DNA from: CAYWMY01 sp046352935
GTDB taxonomy: Bacteria; Pseudomonadota; Gammaproteobacteria; Steroidobacterales; Steroidobacteraceae
Length of the DNA stretch: 64,000 nucleotides
Assembly (NCBI GenBank): GCA_046352935.1
Contig: JAXMGR010000011.1
Span: forward strand, 69,589 to 133,588
Direction of reading: 5' to 3'
Position 1 is the first letter of the stretch, and every line of letters starts with the position of its first letter. Positions 6,672-15,441 of the stretch are shown here, in pieces. Position numbers and translations under genes: made by a program. The notes under the pieces were generated by a model. The model searched no databases. It was not told where the DNA came from and saw nothing but the letters and a program-made list of their open reading frames with translations.

Positions 6672-8335
6672 TGAGCGAGAAGCCGCTGTCGCCGGTGGAA
6701 GGCATCAAGATCCGCAGCCGTTTCCTGCGCGGCACGATCGTCGAGAGCCTCGCGGACCCCGTGACCGGCGCGATCTCCGAGGACGACACGCAGCTCATCA
6801 AGTTCCACGGCAGCTACCAGCAGGACGATCGCGACATCCGTGAGGAGCGGCGCCTGCAGAAGCTCGAACCCGCGTACAGCTTCATGATCCGCACGCGCCT
6901 GCCGGGCGGGGTCTGCTCACCGCGCCAGTGGCTGGCGATGGACGAACTCGCGAGGCGCCATGGCAACGGCACGCTGCGCCTGACCACGCGCCAGGCGTTC
7001 CAGCTGCACGGTGTGCTGAAGCGCAACCTCAAGGCGGTCATGCAGGGCATGAACGCCGTGGCGATGGACAGCCGGTCGGCCTGCGGCGACGTGAGCCGCA
7101 ATGTCCAGGTCGCGGCCGCCCCGGTGCCCGCGGGTCTGCACGCCGAGGTGTACGGCTGGGGCGTGAAGCTCTCCGAGCACCTGCTGCCGCGGACGCGCGC
7201 GTACCAGGAGATCTGGCTGAATGGCGAGAAGGTCTCGGAACCGGAGGAGGAACCCATCCTCGGGGCCACCTACCTGCCGCGCAAGTTCAAGATCGGGATC
7301 GCGGTGCCGCCCGTCAACGACGTCGACATCCTCGCGAACGACCTGGGCTTCATCGCCATCCTGGTGAACGGACGGATCGCCGGCTTCAACGTCACGGTCG
7401 GCGGCGGCATGGGCATGACGCACGGCGAAGCGGCGACCTGGCCGCGTGTCGCCGACATCATCGGCTACGTGGAGCCCACTGAGGTCCTCGAGGTGGCCGA
7501 GACGGTCGTCAAGATCCAGCGCGATTTCGGCGACCGCAGCGACCGCCGGCATTCCCGGCTGAAGTACACGATCGCCGATCGCGGGATCGACTGGTTCAAG
7601 GGTGAGCTTTTCGCCCGCCTGAAGCGCGAATTGCCCGCGGCTCGCCCGTTCGAATTCACGTCGGTCGGCGACCGGTTCGGCTGGACCGACGCCGGGGAGG
7701 GGCGCTGGCACCTGACGCTGCGCATCGAGGCGGGCCGCGTCGCGGATCGCGAGGGCGCGACCCTGCTCACGGGCCTGCGCGAGATCGCGAAGGTCCACCA
7801 GGGTGAATTCCGCATCACGCCGAACCAGAACCTCGTCATCGCCGACGTCCCGGCCGCAGCACGCGCCGGGATCGATGCGCTGACGGAGCGGCACGGGCTG
7901 GACGGCTGGCGCCGTGCGAGTCCCGTGCGCCGCGACGCGCTGGCCTGCGTCGCGCTGCCGACCTGCGCCCTCGCGATGGCCGAGGCGGAGCGTTACCTGC
8001 CCGAGTTCCTGACGCGCGTGGAGGAGCGCCTGGCGGCCCACGGCCTCGCGCGCCAGGAGCTGGTGCTGCGCATCACGGGCTGCCCCAACGGTTGCGCGCG
8101 GCCCTTCCTCGCCGAGATCGCGCTCGTCGGCAAGGCGCCCGGTCGCTACAACCTGTATCTGGGCGGAGACGAGCGCGGCCAGCGGCTGAACGCGCTGTAC
8201 CGGGAGAACATCGACGAGGCGGCCATCCTCGCGGCGCTGGACGAACTGTTCGCGCATTTCAGCCGCGAGCGGCTCGAGGGTGAACGTCTCGGCGCGTTCG
8301 CACGGCGCAAGGGTTACGTGGGGGCGTCCGCCTGA
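6671..8335 (+). CDS. cysI: Sulfite reductase [NADPH] hemoprotein beta subunit
   Basis: A 554-residue nitrite/sulfite reductase (CysI is 570 in E. coli). The siroheme/[4Fe-4S] cysteines are C426 and C432 (ACVALPTC) and C471 and C475 (GCPNGC), with the expected 5- and 3-residue spacings. Also visible are RLTTRQAFQLHG, CGDVSRNV and VGGGMGMTHG, typical of the two ferredoxin-like half-repeats. It reduces sulfite to sulfide with six electrons from CysJ. The ATG at 6671 overlaps the cysJ stop by one base. A long frame extends upstream through cysJ, but that part is a shadow of cysJ. CysG, which makes the siroheme cofactor, is encoded two genes downstream. Confidence 0.96.
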   Translation: MSEKPLSPVEGIKIRSRFLRGTIVESLADPVTGAISEDDTQLIKFHGSYQQDDRDIREERRLQKLEPAYSFMIRTRLPGGVCSPRQWLAMDELARRHGNGTLRLTTRQAFQLHGVLKRNLKAVMQGMNAVAMDSRSACGDVSRNVQVAAAPVPAGLHAEVYGWGVKLSEHLLPRTRAYQEIWLNGEKVSEPEEEPILGATYLPRKFKIGIAVPPVNDVDILANDLGFIAILVNGRIAGFNVTVGGGMGMTHGEAATWPRVADIIGYVEPTEVLEVAETVVKIQRDFGDRSDRRHSRLKYTIADRGIDWFKGELFARLKRELPAARPFEFTSVGDRFGWTDAGEGRWHLTLRIEAGRVADREGATLLTGLREIAKVHQGEFRITPNQNLVIADVPAAARAGIDALTERHGLDGWRRASPVRRDALACVALPTCALAMAEAERYLPEFLTRVEERLAAHGLARQELVLRITGCPNGCARPFLAEIALVGKAPGRYNLYLGGDERGQRLNALYRENIDEAAILAALDELFAHFSRERLEGERLGAFARRKGYVGASA

Positions 8336-8364
8336 GGCGGTCGCGGCTGGCAGGGACCTGACTC

Positions 8365-9087
8365 ATGGATACCGACACGGTGTACGGCACGGCGGATTCC
8401 GAGACGCTCGACGCGATCAACGCCACCGTCGAGGCGCTGCCGGCTCTCGCGCGCGTCGAGTGGGCAGCCACGCACCTCGCGGGCCCCCAGGTGCTGTCGT
8501 CGAGTTTCGGGGCGCAGGCGGCCGTGTCGCTGCACATGGTCACGCGCGTGCTGCCGGACATCCCGGTGATCCTCATCGACACCGGCTACCTGTTCCCGGA
8601 GACCTACCGCTTCATCGACGACCTCGCGCAGCGACTGTCGCTGAACCTGCGCGTGTTCACCGCCGGGATGTCGCCGGCCTGGCAGGAAGCGCGGTTCGGC
8701 AAGCTGTGGGAGCAGGGCATCGACGGCATCGACCGCTACAACCGCCTGAACAAGGTCGAGCCGATGCAGCGCGCGCTGAAGGAGCTGGGCGCCTCCGCCT
8801 GGTATGCCGGCCTGCGGCGCGGCCAGTCGCGCAGCCGTGCGCGCATCCGCGCCATCGAATGGCGCAACGATCGCTTCAAGGTGCACCCGATCTTCGACTG
8901 GAACGACCGGCAGGTCTTCGAGTACATGAAGCAGTACGACCTGCCGTATCACCCGCTCTGGGACCAGGGCTACGTCTCGATCGGGGACTGGCACACCACG
9001 CGGCCGCTGCACGAGGCGGGCAGCGAGGAAGAGACGCGTTTCTTCGGCCTCAAGCGCGAGTGCGGTCTGCACGGCCTCGACGGCTGA
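8365..9087 (+). CDS. cysH: Phosphoadenylyl-sulfate (PAPS) reductase
   Basis: A 240-residue thioredoxin-dependent PAPS reductase of the ATP-pyrophosphatase fold (E. coli CysH 244). Motifs are LSSSFGAQAAVSLHM (PP-loop-like), DTGYLFPETYRF, WYAGLRRGQSRSRA and the catalytic ECGLH with C233 near the C-terminus. The paired cysteines that hold the [4Fe-4S] cluster of APS reductases (CC in the middle, CxxC near the end) are missing, so the substrate should be PAPS. That agrees with the APS kinase domain encoded at 44537-46429. The ATG at 8365 has AGGGA eight bases upstream. It lies between cysI and cysG in one operon. Confidence 0.95.
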   Translation: MDTDTVYGTADSETLDAINATVEALPALARVEWAATHLAGPQVLSSSFGAQAAVSLHMVTRVLPDIPVILIDTGYLFPETYRFIDDLAQRLSLNLRVFTAGMSPAWQEARFGKLWEQGIDGIDRYNRLNKVEPMQRALKELGASAWYAGLRRGQSRSRARIRAIEWRNDRFKVHPIFDWNDRQVFEYMKQYDLPYHPLWDQGYVSIGDWHTTRPLHEAGSEEETRFFGLKRECGLHGLDG

Positions 9088-9098
9088 GACGTCGCGAC

Positions 9099-10526
9099 GT
9101 GGACTATTTCCCGCTGTTCATCGACCTCCGGGGCCGGAAGGTGCTGGTGGTCGGGGGCGGTGCGGTGGCGGCCCGCAAGGTGTCGCTGCTGCTCGCGGCG
9201 GGTGCGCATGTCGAGGTGGTGGCGCCCGCGCTCGGCGAGGGGATCGCTGACCTCGTCGGGTCGGGCGTTGTCACGCATGCGGGCCGCGTCTTCGAGCCGG
9301 CGCAGCTCGACGGCGCATGGTTCACCATCGCGGCCACCGATGACGCCGCCGTCAATGCGACCGTCGCCGCGGCTGCGGCCCTGCGCCGCATCCCCGCCAA
9401 CGTGGTCGATGACCGCGCGCTGTCGACGGCGATCCTGCCCTCGATGATCGACCGCTCGCCGGTGCAGGTCGCGGTGTCCACGGGTGGCGCATCGCCGGTC
9501 TTCGCGCGCCACCTGCGTGAACGCCTCGAGGCCATGCTCGACGAGTCGACCGGGGCGCTGGCCGCGTTCGTCGAGCGCTGGCGCCGGCGGCTGCGCGAGC
9601 GCGGGGTCGATGTGCGGGAGCGGCGACGGCTGCAGTCCTGGATCCTCAACGGGCCGGTCGCGGCGCTGGTTCGCGCGGGACGCGTCGACGCCGCGGACGC
9701 GCTGACGCGGGAAGCGGCTGCGCAGTCCGGCCGCGCACCGGAGGCGGGACGCGTCACGCTGGTCGGCGCGGGGCCCGGCGATCCGGGACTGCTGACGCTG
9801 AACGGCCTGCGCGCGCTGCAGGAGGCGGATGTCGTACTGTACGACCGCCTCGTCACGCCGGAGATCCTGGCGCTCGCACGCCGTGAGGCCGAGCTCGTCG
9901 ATGTCGGCAAGCGTGCGCACGGCGTCGGCGCGAGCCAGCAGCGCATCCACGAGCTCATGATCGAGCACGCCCGCCGCGGCCTGCACGTGGTGCGGCTCAA
10001 GGGTGGTGATCCGTTCGTGTTCGGCCGTGGTGGTGAGGAACTCGAGATGCTGCGTGCACACTCGATTCCGTACGAAGTCGTGCCGGCCGTGACAGCCGCG
10101 CTCGGCTGCGCGGCCTACGCCGGCATCCCGCTCACGCACCGCGACCACGCGCAGTCGCTGACGTTGGTGACGGCGCACGGCCGCGAGTCGCTCGACGGCG
10201 TGTCCTGGGCCGGGCTCGCCGGGCGGGGCCGTACGCTCGCGGTCTACATGGGCCTCGACGTGCTCGAATCGACCATCGAGCGTCTCGTGAAATCGGGAAT
10301 CGATGCCGCGACGCCCGCGGCCCTCGTCGAGAACGGCACGCGCACGACGCAGCGCGTGGTGACCGGCACCGTCGGCGACATCGCCATGCGTGCGCGCGCG
10401 GCCGCGATCGGTCCGCCGGCGCTGCTGATCGTGGGCGAGGTCGCCGCCTGTGCGACGACGCTGCACTGGTTCGGCGTCCCGCCTGTCGGGAGGACGGGTG
10501 GCGTCGACGTGGAGCAGCCCGTCTAA
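9099..10526 (+). CDS. cysG: Siroheme synthase (trifunctional)
   Basis: A 475-residue CysG (457 in E. coli) that makes siroheme from uroporphyrinogen III. Residues 1 to about 200 form the precorrin-2 dehydrogenase/sirohydrochlorin ferrochelatase half, with the NAD site VLVVGGGAVAARK and SPVFARHLRERLE. From about 218 the SAM-dependent uroporphyrinogen methyltransferase half has VTLVGAGPGDPGLLT, VVLYDRLVTPEIL and VRLKGGDPFVFGRGGEE. The start is GTG at 9099, 11 bases after the cysH stop. Residues upstream in the same frame fall inside cysH and are not family-like. It ends the cysJIHG operon, supplying the CysI cofactor. Confidence 0.94.
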   Translation: MDYFPLFIDLRGRKVLVVGGGAVAARKVSLLLAAGAHVEVVAPALGEGIADLVGSGVVTHAGRVFEPAQLDGAWFTIAATDDAAVNATVAAAAALRRIPANVVDDRALSTAILPSMIDRSPVQVAVSTGGASPVFARHLRERLEAMLDESTGALAAFVERWRRRLRERGVDVRERRRLQSWILNGPVAALVRAGRVDAADALTREAAAQSGRAPEAGRVTLVGAGPGDPGLLTLNGLRALQEADVVLYDRLVTPEILALARREAELVDVGKRAHGVGASQQRIHELMIEHARRGLHVVRLKGGDPFVFGRGGEELEMLRAHSIPYEVVPAVTAALGCAAYAGIPLTHRDHAQSLTLVTAHGRESLDGVSWAGLAGRGRTLAVYMGLDVLESTIERLVKSGIDAATPAALVENGTRTTQRVVTGTVGDIAMRARAAAIGPPALLIVGEVAACATTLHWFGVPPVGRTGGVDVEQPV

Positions 10527-10559
10527 CAGGTTGTTGAAAAAGTGTTTTTCAACAACCTG
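10527..10559. terminator. Perfect 15-bp bidirectional terminator hairpin
   Basis: CAGGTTGTTGAAAAA (10527-10541) and TTTTTCAACAACCTG (10545-10559) are exact inverted repeats around GTG. The A/T runs lie inside the stem, so each strand ends its rising arm with A5 and starts the falling arm with T5. It fills the gap between the convergent cysG (stop 10526) and DMT transporter (stop 10560) genes and can serve both. Confidence 0.8.
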
Positions 10560-11003
10560 CTAACCGCGCGCCAGCAGCACCACGCCGACGACGACGAATG
10601 CCGCGCCGGTCAGTCGCAGTGAACTGACCTCCCGTACGGGAAAACCGATCCAGCCGTAGTGGTCGATGAGCAGGGCGGACAGCATCTGTCCCGCGACGAT
10701 GAGTGCGAGGAACGTTGCACCGCCGATCACCGGGCCGAGCGCGGTCGAGCTCACGATGTAGGCGGCGCCGAAGAGGCCGCCGATCCACGCCCAGGCCGGC
10801 ACCCCGGCGAGCGCGCCGGCGCCCGGCCAGCGCAGCCCGAGCGCCAGGCTGACGACGATGATCGCCACGCTGCCGGTGGCGAAATTCGCGAGTGATCCCC
10901 ACAGCGGATGGCCCAAGCGGGAACCCACCATGGCGTTGCAGCCGATCTGGACGGTGAGCAGCGCGCCTGTGAGCGCCGCGAGCAGCATGGCCGTGGACTG
11001 CAT
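10560..11003 (-). CDS. DMT-superfamily small membrane protein (YdcZ/DUF606)
   Basis: A 147-residue hydrophobic protein with about five membrane helices: MLLAALTGALLTVQIGCNAMVG, SLANFATGSVAIIVVSLALG, AWIGGLFGAAYIVSSTAL, GGATFLALIVAGQMLSALLI and LRLTGAAFVVVGVVLLARG. The QIGCNAMVG and HYGWIGFP features fit the DUF606/YdcZ family of the drug/metabolite transporter superfamily, whose members are about 140-150 residues. The start ATG at 11003 has a G-rich ribosome-binding site (GGGGGG) just upstream. A much longer frame continues upstream but has no family character. Substrate is unknown. It converges on the cysJIHG operon and does not look linked to it. Confidence 0.8.
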   Translation of the reverse strand: MQSTAMLLAALTGALLTVQIGCNAMVGSRLGHPLWGSLANFATGSVAIIVVSLALGLRWPGAGALAGVPAWAWIGGLFGAAYIVSSTALGPVIGGATFLALIVAGQMLSALLIDHYGWIGFPVREVSSLRLTGAAFVVVGVVLLARG

Positions 11004-11100
11004 CGATCCCCCCTGAAGCTTCGTGCGAGCGGCGCGCCGCGGATCGGCGGCGCGCCAGTGTAAGCGACTTCGCGCGTGCGTCCGAGAGGTCGCGGGCCGC

Positions 11101-13392
11101 GTGCTACCATGGCCGCGGCTGCGGACCGGGTCTTCCGTCTTGTCGAAGTTCCTCGCGATTCTCTGCCTCGTCGCGTTCTTCCTCCCTCCATCCACCGGAG
11201 CGGAGCCGGCTGCCCGACCGGAGCCTGCGGGCGCGGTGCGCCCCGACACCGGGCGTCCCCGGATCGGACTGGTGCTGTCCGGTGGCGGCGCGCGCGGCCT
11301 CGTCCACCTGGGCGTTCTGCGCGCTCTCGAGGACCTCCACGTCCCGATCGACGCGATCGCCGGTACCAGCATGGGCGCCGTCGTCGGCGGGCTCTACGCG
11401 TCCGGGTTGAACGCCGCACAGATCGAGGCGCTCATCGTTTCGGTGGACTGGGCCGATGCGTTCCGCGACCGGCCGGCGCGGCGGAGGCTGAGCTTCCGGC
11501 GCAAGCAGGATGATCGTGAGTTCCTCGTGCAGCTGCCCCTCGGTATCAAGGGGCGAAGCTTCCGCATCCCGCGCGGACTGATCCAGGGCCAGAAGCTCAA
11601 CCAGCTGCTGCGCCATCATCTCTCGGGCGTTGCCGGGATCGAGCATTTCGACGACCTGCCGATTCCGTTCCGCGCGGTCGCGACCGACATCGAGACCGGC
11701 GCGCGGCGTGTGTTCGACTCGGGCGATCTCGTCGCTGCGATGCGCGCCAGCATGTCGGCACCCGGCGTGTTCGCACCGGTCGAGATCGAAGGGCGCCTGT
11801 ACGCAGACGGTGGCGTCGTCGACAACGTGCCCATCGACGTGGCCCGTGCCATGAACGTCGACCTGCTCATCGTGGTCGACGTCTCGGCACCGCTCCGGAC
11901 GCGCCAGCAGCTGAACTCGGCCTTCGCGCTGTCGGACCAGATGATCACCGTGATGATCCGGCGGCAGTCCGCCGCGCAGCGCGCGACGCTCACCGACCGC
12001 GACATCGTGATCGAGCCACCGGTCCACGAACTCGCGGCCACGGACTTCACCGCCGCTGCGGTGGCCCGCGCGATCGGCGCCGAAGCCGCACTCCAGCAGG
12101 GCGCCCGGCTCGCGCCGCTCTCGATGCCTGCGGAGCGCTACGCGGAACTCGTGGTGGCCCGCCGCGTCCGCGATCGCGAGCCGCCACGCATCGACTTCGT
12201 GCGCGTCGATGCCGCATCGCGGCGCTACGCGGATCTCGTGCAGGCGTCGCTGGGACCGGTGGTCGGACCCGGACTCGACGTGGCACGTGTGGAGGAGGGC
12301 GTGTCCCGCCTCTACGGCGACGATCTGTTCGAGTCCATCGATTACCGGCTGGTGCAGGAGGACGGCCGGCAGGGGCTCGAGTTCAGCCTGCGGCGCAAGA
12401 GCTGGGGCCCGAACTACGTGCGGTTCGGCCTGGAGCTGCAGGACAATTTCGCGGGTACCACGAGCTTCAATGCGCGTGCGCGCGTGCTCGTCACCGAGGT
12501 CAACGCCCGGGGCGGTGAGTGGCTCACCGACCTGCAGGTCGGTGAGAACCCGAAGCTGTTCACCGAACTGCACCAGCCGGTCGCGGCGGGATCGCGATGG
12601 TTCGTCGCCCCTGCGCTGCTCGTCGAGAGCAACAATGTGCCGGTCATCGAGAACGACCGGCGTGTTGCCGAGTACCGGCTGCACCGCAACCAGATCGGCC
12701 TCGACTTCGGGCGTGAACTCGGCCGCTGGGGCGAGCTGCGCGCGGGGTGGCGGCGGAGCGACGGCAGCCTGCGCCTCAGCGTCGGAGCGCGCGACGACCC
12801 GGATCTGCCGCTGCGCACGGCGTTCACGCGCAACGAGCTCTTCCTGCGGTTCAGCGTCGATGATCTCGACAGCGTGTATTTCCCGCGCCGCGGAACGTCG
12901 CTCAGGGTCGAGTGGTCCGGGGCACGGCGCAGCCTGGGAGGCGAGGACGACGGAGATCTGCTGCGGGCGGACTGGCTGCTCGCGGGCTCGCACGGCCGCA
13001 ACACGCTGATGTGGTGGTCGACGCTGGGCAGCACCGTGTCGGGGCCGCAGACCGACGTGCAGAACTATTTCGGACTGGGGGGACTGTTCCGGCTCTCCGG
13101 ACTCGAGCCCAGGGCGCTCTCCGGACCGCATTACGCGATCACGCGTGGCATCTTCTACCGGCGCATCGGCGCGGGCGGAGAAGGATTCCTCAATGTGCCG
13201 GCCTATCTCGGCGCGTCGCTCGAACTCGGCAACGTCTGGCAGTCGCGAAAGGATATCCGCCTGCGGGGTGCGCACCTCGACGGCGCGCTGTTTCTCGGGC
13301 TCGACACGTTCCTCGGTCCGATCTACCTCGCCGGCGGTGTGGACGAGGACGGCGGCACGGCCTTCTACCTGCTGCTCGGCCGCGCGTTCTGA
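11101..13392 (+). CDS. Patatin-like phospholipase with POTRA and beta-barrel (PlpD-like type Vd autotransporter)
   Basis: A 763-residue secreted lipase fused to its own transporter. The signal sequence (SKFLAILCLVAFFLPPSTGA) ends near residue 35. The patatin domain has oxyanion loop SGGGARG (60-66), nucleophile S90 in GTSMG and catalytic D236 in DGG. A POTRA-like region (about 370-430, PRIDFVRVDAASRRYADLV) follows, then a 16-strand-size BamA/surface-antigen barrel with the C-terminal phenylalanine (LLLGRAF) that BAM recognises. This order is that of PlpD of Pseudomonas aeruginosa. The start is uncertain: GTG at 11101 or TTG at 11140, both just ahead of the signal peptide. It is monocistronic and has no clear functional tie to its neighbours. 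Confidence 0.9.
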   Translation: MLPWPRLRTGSSVLSKFLAILCLVAFFLPPSTGAEPAARPEPAGAVRPDTGRPRIGLVLSGGGARGLVHLGVLRALEDLHVPIDAIAGTSMGAVVGGLYASGLNAAQIEALIVSVDWADAFRDRPARRRLSFRRKQDDREFLVQLPLGIKGRSFRIPRGLIQGQKLNQLLRHHLSGVAGIEHFDDLPIPFRAVATDIETGARRVFDSGDLVAAMRASMSAPGVFAPVEIEGRLYADGGVVDNVPIDVARAMNVDLLIVVDVSAPLRTRQQLNSAFALSDQMITVMIRRQSAAQRATLTDRDIVIEPPVHELAATDFTAAAVARAIGAEAALQQGARLAPLSMPAERYAELVVARRVRDREPPRIDFVRVDAASRRYADLVQASLGPVVGPGLDVARVEEGVSRLYGDDLFESIDYRLVQEDGRQGLEFSLRRKSWGPNYVRFGLELQDNFAGTTSFNARARVLVTEVNARGGEWLTDLQVGENPKLFTELHQPVAAGSRWFVAPALLVESNNVPVIENDRRVAEYRLHRNQIGLDFGRELGRWGELRAGWRRSDGSLRLSVGARDDPDLPLRTAFTRNELFLRFSVDDLDSVYFPRRGTSLRVEWSGARRSLGGEDDGDLLRADWLLAGSHGRNTLMWWSTLGSTVSGPQTDVQNYFGLGGLFRLSGLEPRALSGPHYAITRGIFYRRIGAGGEGFLNVPAYLGASLELGNVWQSRKDIRLRGAHLDGALFLGLDTFLGPIYLAGGVDEDGGTAFYLLLGRAF

Positions 13393-13434
13393 GATCGAGC
13401 GGGACTGTCGAGGTCGACTCGCGCGACCGACGGG

Positions 13435-13695
13435 TCAGCCGGCTGCGGCTTCGTCGCTCGTGACCTTGTCGAATACCAGCGTCGGCTCGTCACCGATGCG
13501 GAACGTCGGGTAACGGCTCGCCATGTCGGCGAGCGCCGAATCCCGCTCGCGCGTTGTCGCGAACCAGTGGAAACGGTGCCAGTCGGAGCCGACGAGATTC
13601 GCGAACGGATCGCCGGCCTGCAGCGAGACGCGGATGCCGAAGGGGCGGCGGTTCGGGAGGGGCGCGTTGAGATTGTGTTCCTGGAAGATGGACAT
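13435..13695 (-). CDS. Small hypothetical protein
   Basis: An 86-residue protein beginning MSIFQEHNLNAPLPNRRPFGIRV and ending DKVTSDEAAAG. It has no signal peptide or membrane segment. The central part (ANLVGSDWHRFHWFATTRERDSALADMASRYPTFRIGDEPTLVFD) has a mixed alpha/beta look. An in-frame ATG at 13716 would add seven residues (MAATDSA) but has no ribosome-binding site; GGA lies about eight bases before the chosen start. I do not recognise the family. It converges on the phospholipase gene and diverges from msrA. Confidence 0.6.
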   Translation of the reverse strand: MSIFQEHNLNAPLPNRRPFGIRVSLQAGDPFANLVGSDWHRFHWFATTRERDSALADMASRYPTFRIGDEPTLVFDKVTSDEAAAG

Positions 13696-13842
13696 CGCGG
13701 AGTCCGTCGCTGCCATGGGGGAGCCGCACCATAACGGAGTCGGTGCGCTCGCGACAATGGGGCCTCCCGCGCGGGCATGACATGGCGTAGTCTCACGACG
13801 GATCCGCTCCTGCGCCGCTATCGCGACGGGAGGACGAACGTC

Positions 13843-14496
13843 GTGGGAATCTCGAAGTACAGGTTCGAACTGCCGCGCCCGGAAGACGCCCTGCCGGGAC
13901 GCCCGGTGCCGCTCGCGGTTCCGGAACGGCATTTCGTCAATGGCGAGCGGCTCGCGCCGCCGTATCCGCCCGGGTACGACCGGGTCGAACTCGGGCTCGG
14001 CTGTTTCTGGGGCGCCGAGCGCCGCTTCTGGGAGGTACCGGGTGTGTTCGTGACCGCCGTCGGCTACGCGGGCGGCTGCACGCCGAATCCGACCTACGAG
14101 GAAGTCTGCAGCGGCCGTACCGGCCATGCCGAGGTCGTGCGCGTGGTGTTCGATCCCGCGCGCCTCGGGTTCGATTCACTGCTGAAGGTGTTCTTCGAGG
14201 CGCACGATCCCACACAGGGCATGCGCCAAGGGAATGACACCGGAACACAGTACCGCAGCGCCATTTACTGCCTGAATACCGCACAGCGTCAGCGGGCGCT
14301 GGAAGTACGGGCGGCCTATGGTCGCGCCCTCGCAGCCGCAGGCTACGGACCCGTCACGACGGAGATCGCGGATGCGGTGGCGTTCTACTTTGCCGAGGAC
14401 TACCACCAGCAGTACCTGGCGAAGAACCCGCACGGGTACTGCGGCCTCGCGGGCACAGGGGTCCGATGCCCGACCGGAGTCGGCGTCGCGGGCTGA
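13843..14496 (+). CDS. msrA: Peptide-methionine (S)-S-oxide reductase
   Basis: A 217-residue MsrA (212 in E. coli) that repairs methionine sulfoxide with thioredoxin. The catalytic cysteine is C54 in GCFWGAERRFW. Other signatures are GYAGGCTPNPTYEEVCSGRTGHAE, HDPTQGMRQGNDTGTQYRS (shown in parts) and the C-terminal HGYCGLAGTGVRC with the two resolving cysteines. The start is GTG at 13843 because GGGAGG lies nine bases before it and the protein then aligns with E. coli MsrA from the beginning. An ATG at 13777 would add 22 unmatched residues. It stands alone and is cytoplasmic, having no signal peptide. Confidence 0.93.
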   Translation: MGISKYRFELPRPEDALPGRPVPLAVPERHFVNGERLAPPYPPGYDRVELGLGCFWGAERRFWEVPGVFVTAVGYAGGCTPNPTYEEVCSGRTGHAEVVRVVFDPARLGFDSLLKVFFEAHDPTQGMRQGNDTGTQYRSAIYCLNTAQRQRALEVRAAYGRALAAAGYGPVTTEIADAVAFYFAEDYHQQYLAKNPHGYCGLAGTGVRCPTGVGVAG

Positions 14497-14544
14497 TCCT
14501 GCCGTTGCGGATCGCCCACCGGTCACGCGCGCCGCGAAAATCGC

Positions 14545-15348
14545 TCAGCGCGGCTCGGCGCCCGGATGGGCGTCTTCCATCGGGAACGTGCGCGCCGGCG
14601 CCGGTGCCGCCGGATTCGTGCCCGACTGCCCGTTACCCGCTGCGGTGCCGGCAGCGCCGCCACCAGGTGCGGCGGCCGTCGCCCGGCTGATCTCCTCGAG
14701 CAGTTCGCGTGTGCCCGGTCCGGGTGCCTTGACGCGGCCCGCGAAGATGTCGGAGACCGTGATGTCCTTCTGCTGGTAGTACTTGCTGTTGGCCTTGCGG
14801 TTGATGGAGATCACGCTGCCGTCGAGTGCGATGCCCGCGAACAGACCCTTGGAACGCGAGTACGAATAGACCTCCTTGTCGAGCCCCAGATTCGTCGCCG
14901 CCGAAGCCGTGCGTCCGACAGGTCCGGCCGCGACCGAGGCGTCGGCGCCCAGAGTCGTCTGGCCATCCGTGATGCCTTCGATGCTCTGGCGCGTGGTGAA
15001 CACGAGCACCAGATCCGTCACCTGACCGCCGATCTGCGCGCCGAAACTCAGTCCGCCGATGCGGATGAACGAGGGGTTCGTCCAGCGGCCGTGCTCGTCG
15101 CGAACGTGGAGTACGCCGCTGCCGCCACGACCACCCAGGGCGAGTCCGACCTTGACGACATTCGGCATGATCGCGATGCCCTTCGCCCGCTGCAGCAGCC
15201 AGTCCGGGACTCCCTGGTCGGGCATGCGCTGCAGTTCGCGCAGCACGACGGTCGAGTTCTGCACGATCAGGTCCTCGCGTCCACCCGCACGAGCGGGAGC
15301 GATCGCGACCATGGACATCAGCATGAATACCAGCGCTGCCTGGCGCAT
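14545..15348 (-). CDS. SYLF/Ysc84-domain lipid-binding exported protein
   Basis: A 267-residue exported protein. The signal peptide MRQAALVFMLMSMVAIAPARA is followed by a SYLF (Ysc84/DUF500) domain with LLQRAKGIAIMPNVVKVGLALGGRGGSGVLHVRD, FIRIGGLSFGAQIGGQVTDLVLVF, GADASVAAGPVGRTASA and YSYSRSKGLFAGIALDGS (all consecutive blocks of the family). SYLF proteins bind phosphoinositides or other lipids; bacterial ones are periplasmic. The Ala/Gly/Pro-rich tail after residue 220 looks disordered. ATG 15348 is preferred as AAGGGG lies six bases before it; ATG 15354 overlaps that site. It diverges from apbE over 93 bases and a functional link is unproven. Confidence 0.85.
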   Translation of the reverse strand: MRQAALVFMLMSMVAIAPARAGGREDLIVQNSTVVLRELQRMPDQGVPDWLLQRAKGIAIMPNVVKVGLALGGRGGSGVLHVRDEHGRWTNPSFIRIGGLSFGAQIGGQVTDLVLVFTTRQSIEGITDGQTTLGADASVAAGPVGRTASAATNLGLDKEVYSYSRSKGLFAGIALDGSVISINRKANSKYYQQKDITVSDIFAGRVKAPGPGTRELLEEISRATAAAPGGGAAGTAAGNGQSGTNPAAPAPARTFPMEDAHPGAEPR

Positions 15349-15441
15349 GTTCATCCCCTTCGTGGTCTCGAGGCGGGCATTGTAGCCCGGTGGTGACAAT
15401 GGCTGTGAGCCGCGTGCCGGCCGCTCGCGTATGCTGCGCGC

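Noticed and set aside
8365..9087. CysH as an APS reductase
   Set aside because: The paired cysteines required for the [4Fe-4S] cluster are missing and an APS kinase domain is encoded nearby.
10527..10559. Perfect inverted repeat as an insertion-sequence end
   Set aside because: The two arms are three bases apart with no transposase or target duplication; it fits a terminator between convergent genes.
11104..13275. Minus-strand open frame (723 codons) opposite the patatin/barrel gene
   Set aside because: Shadow frame; the plus strand has catalytic motifs and a barrel ending.
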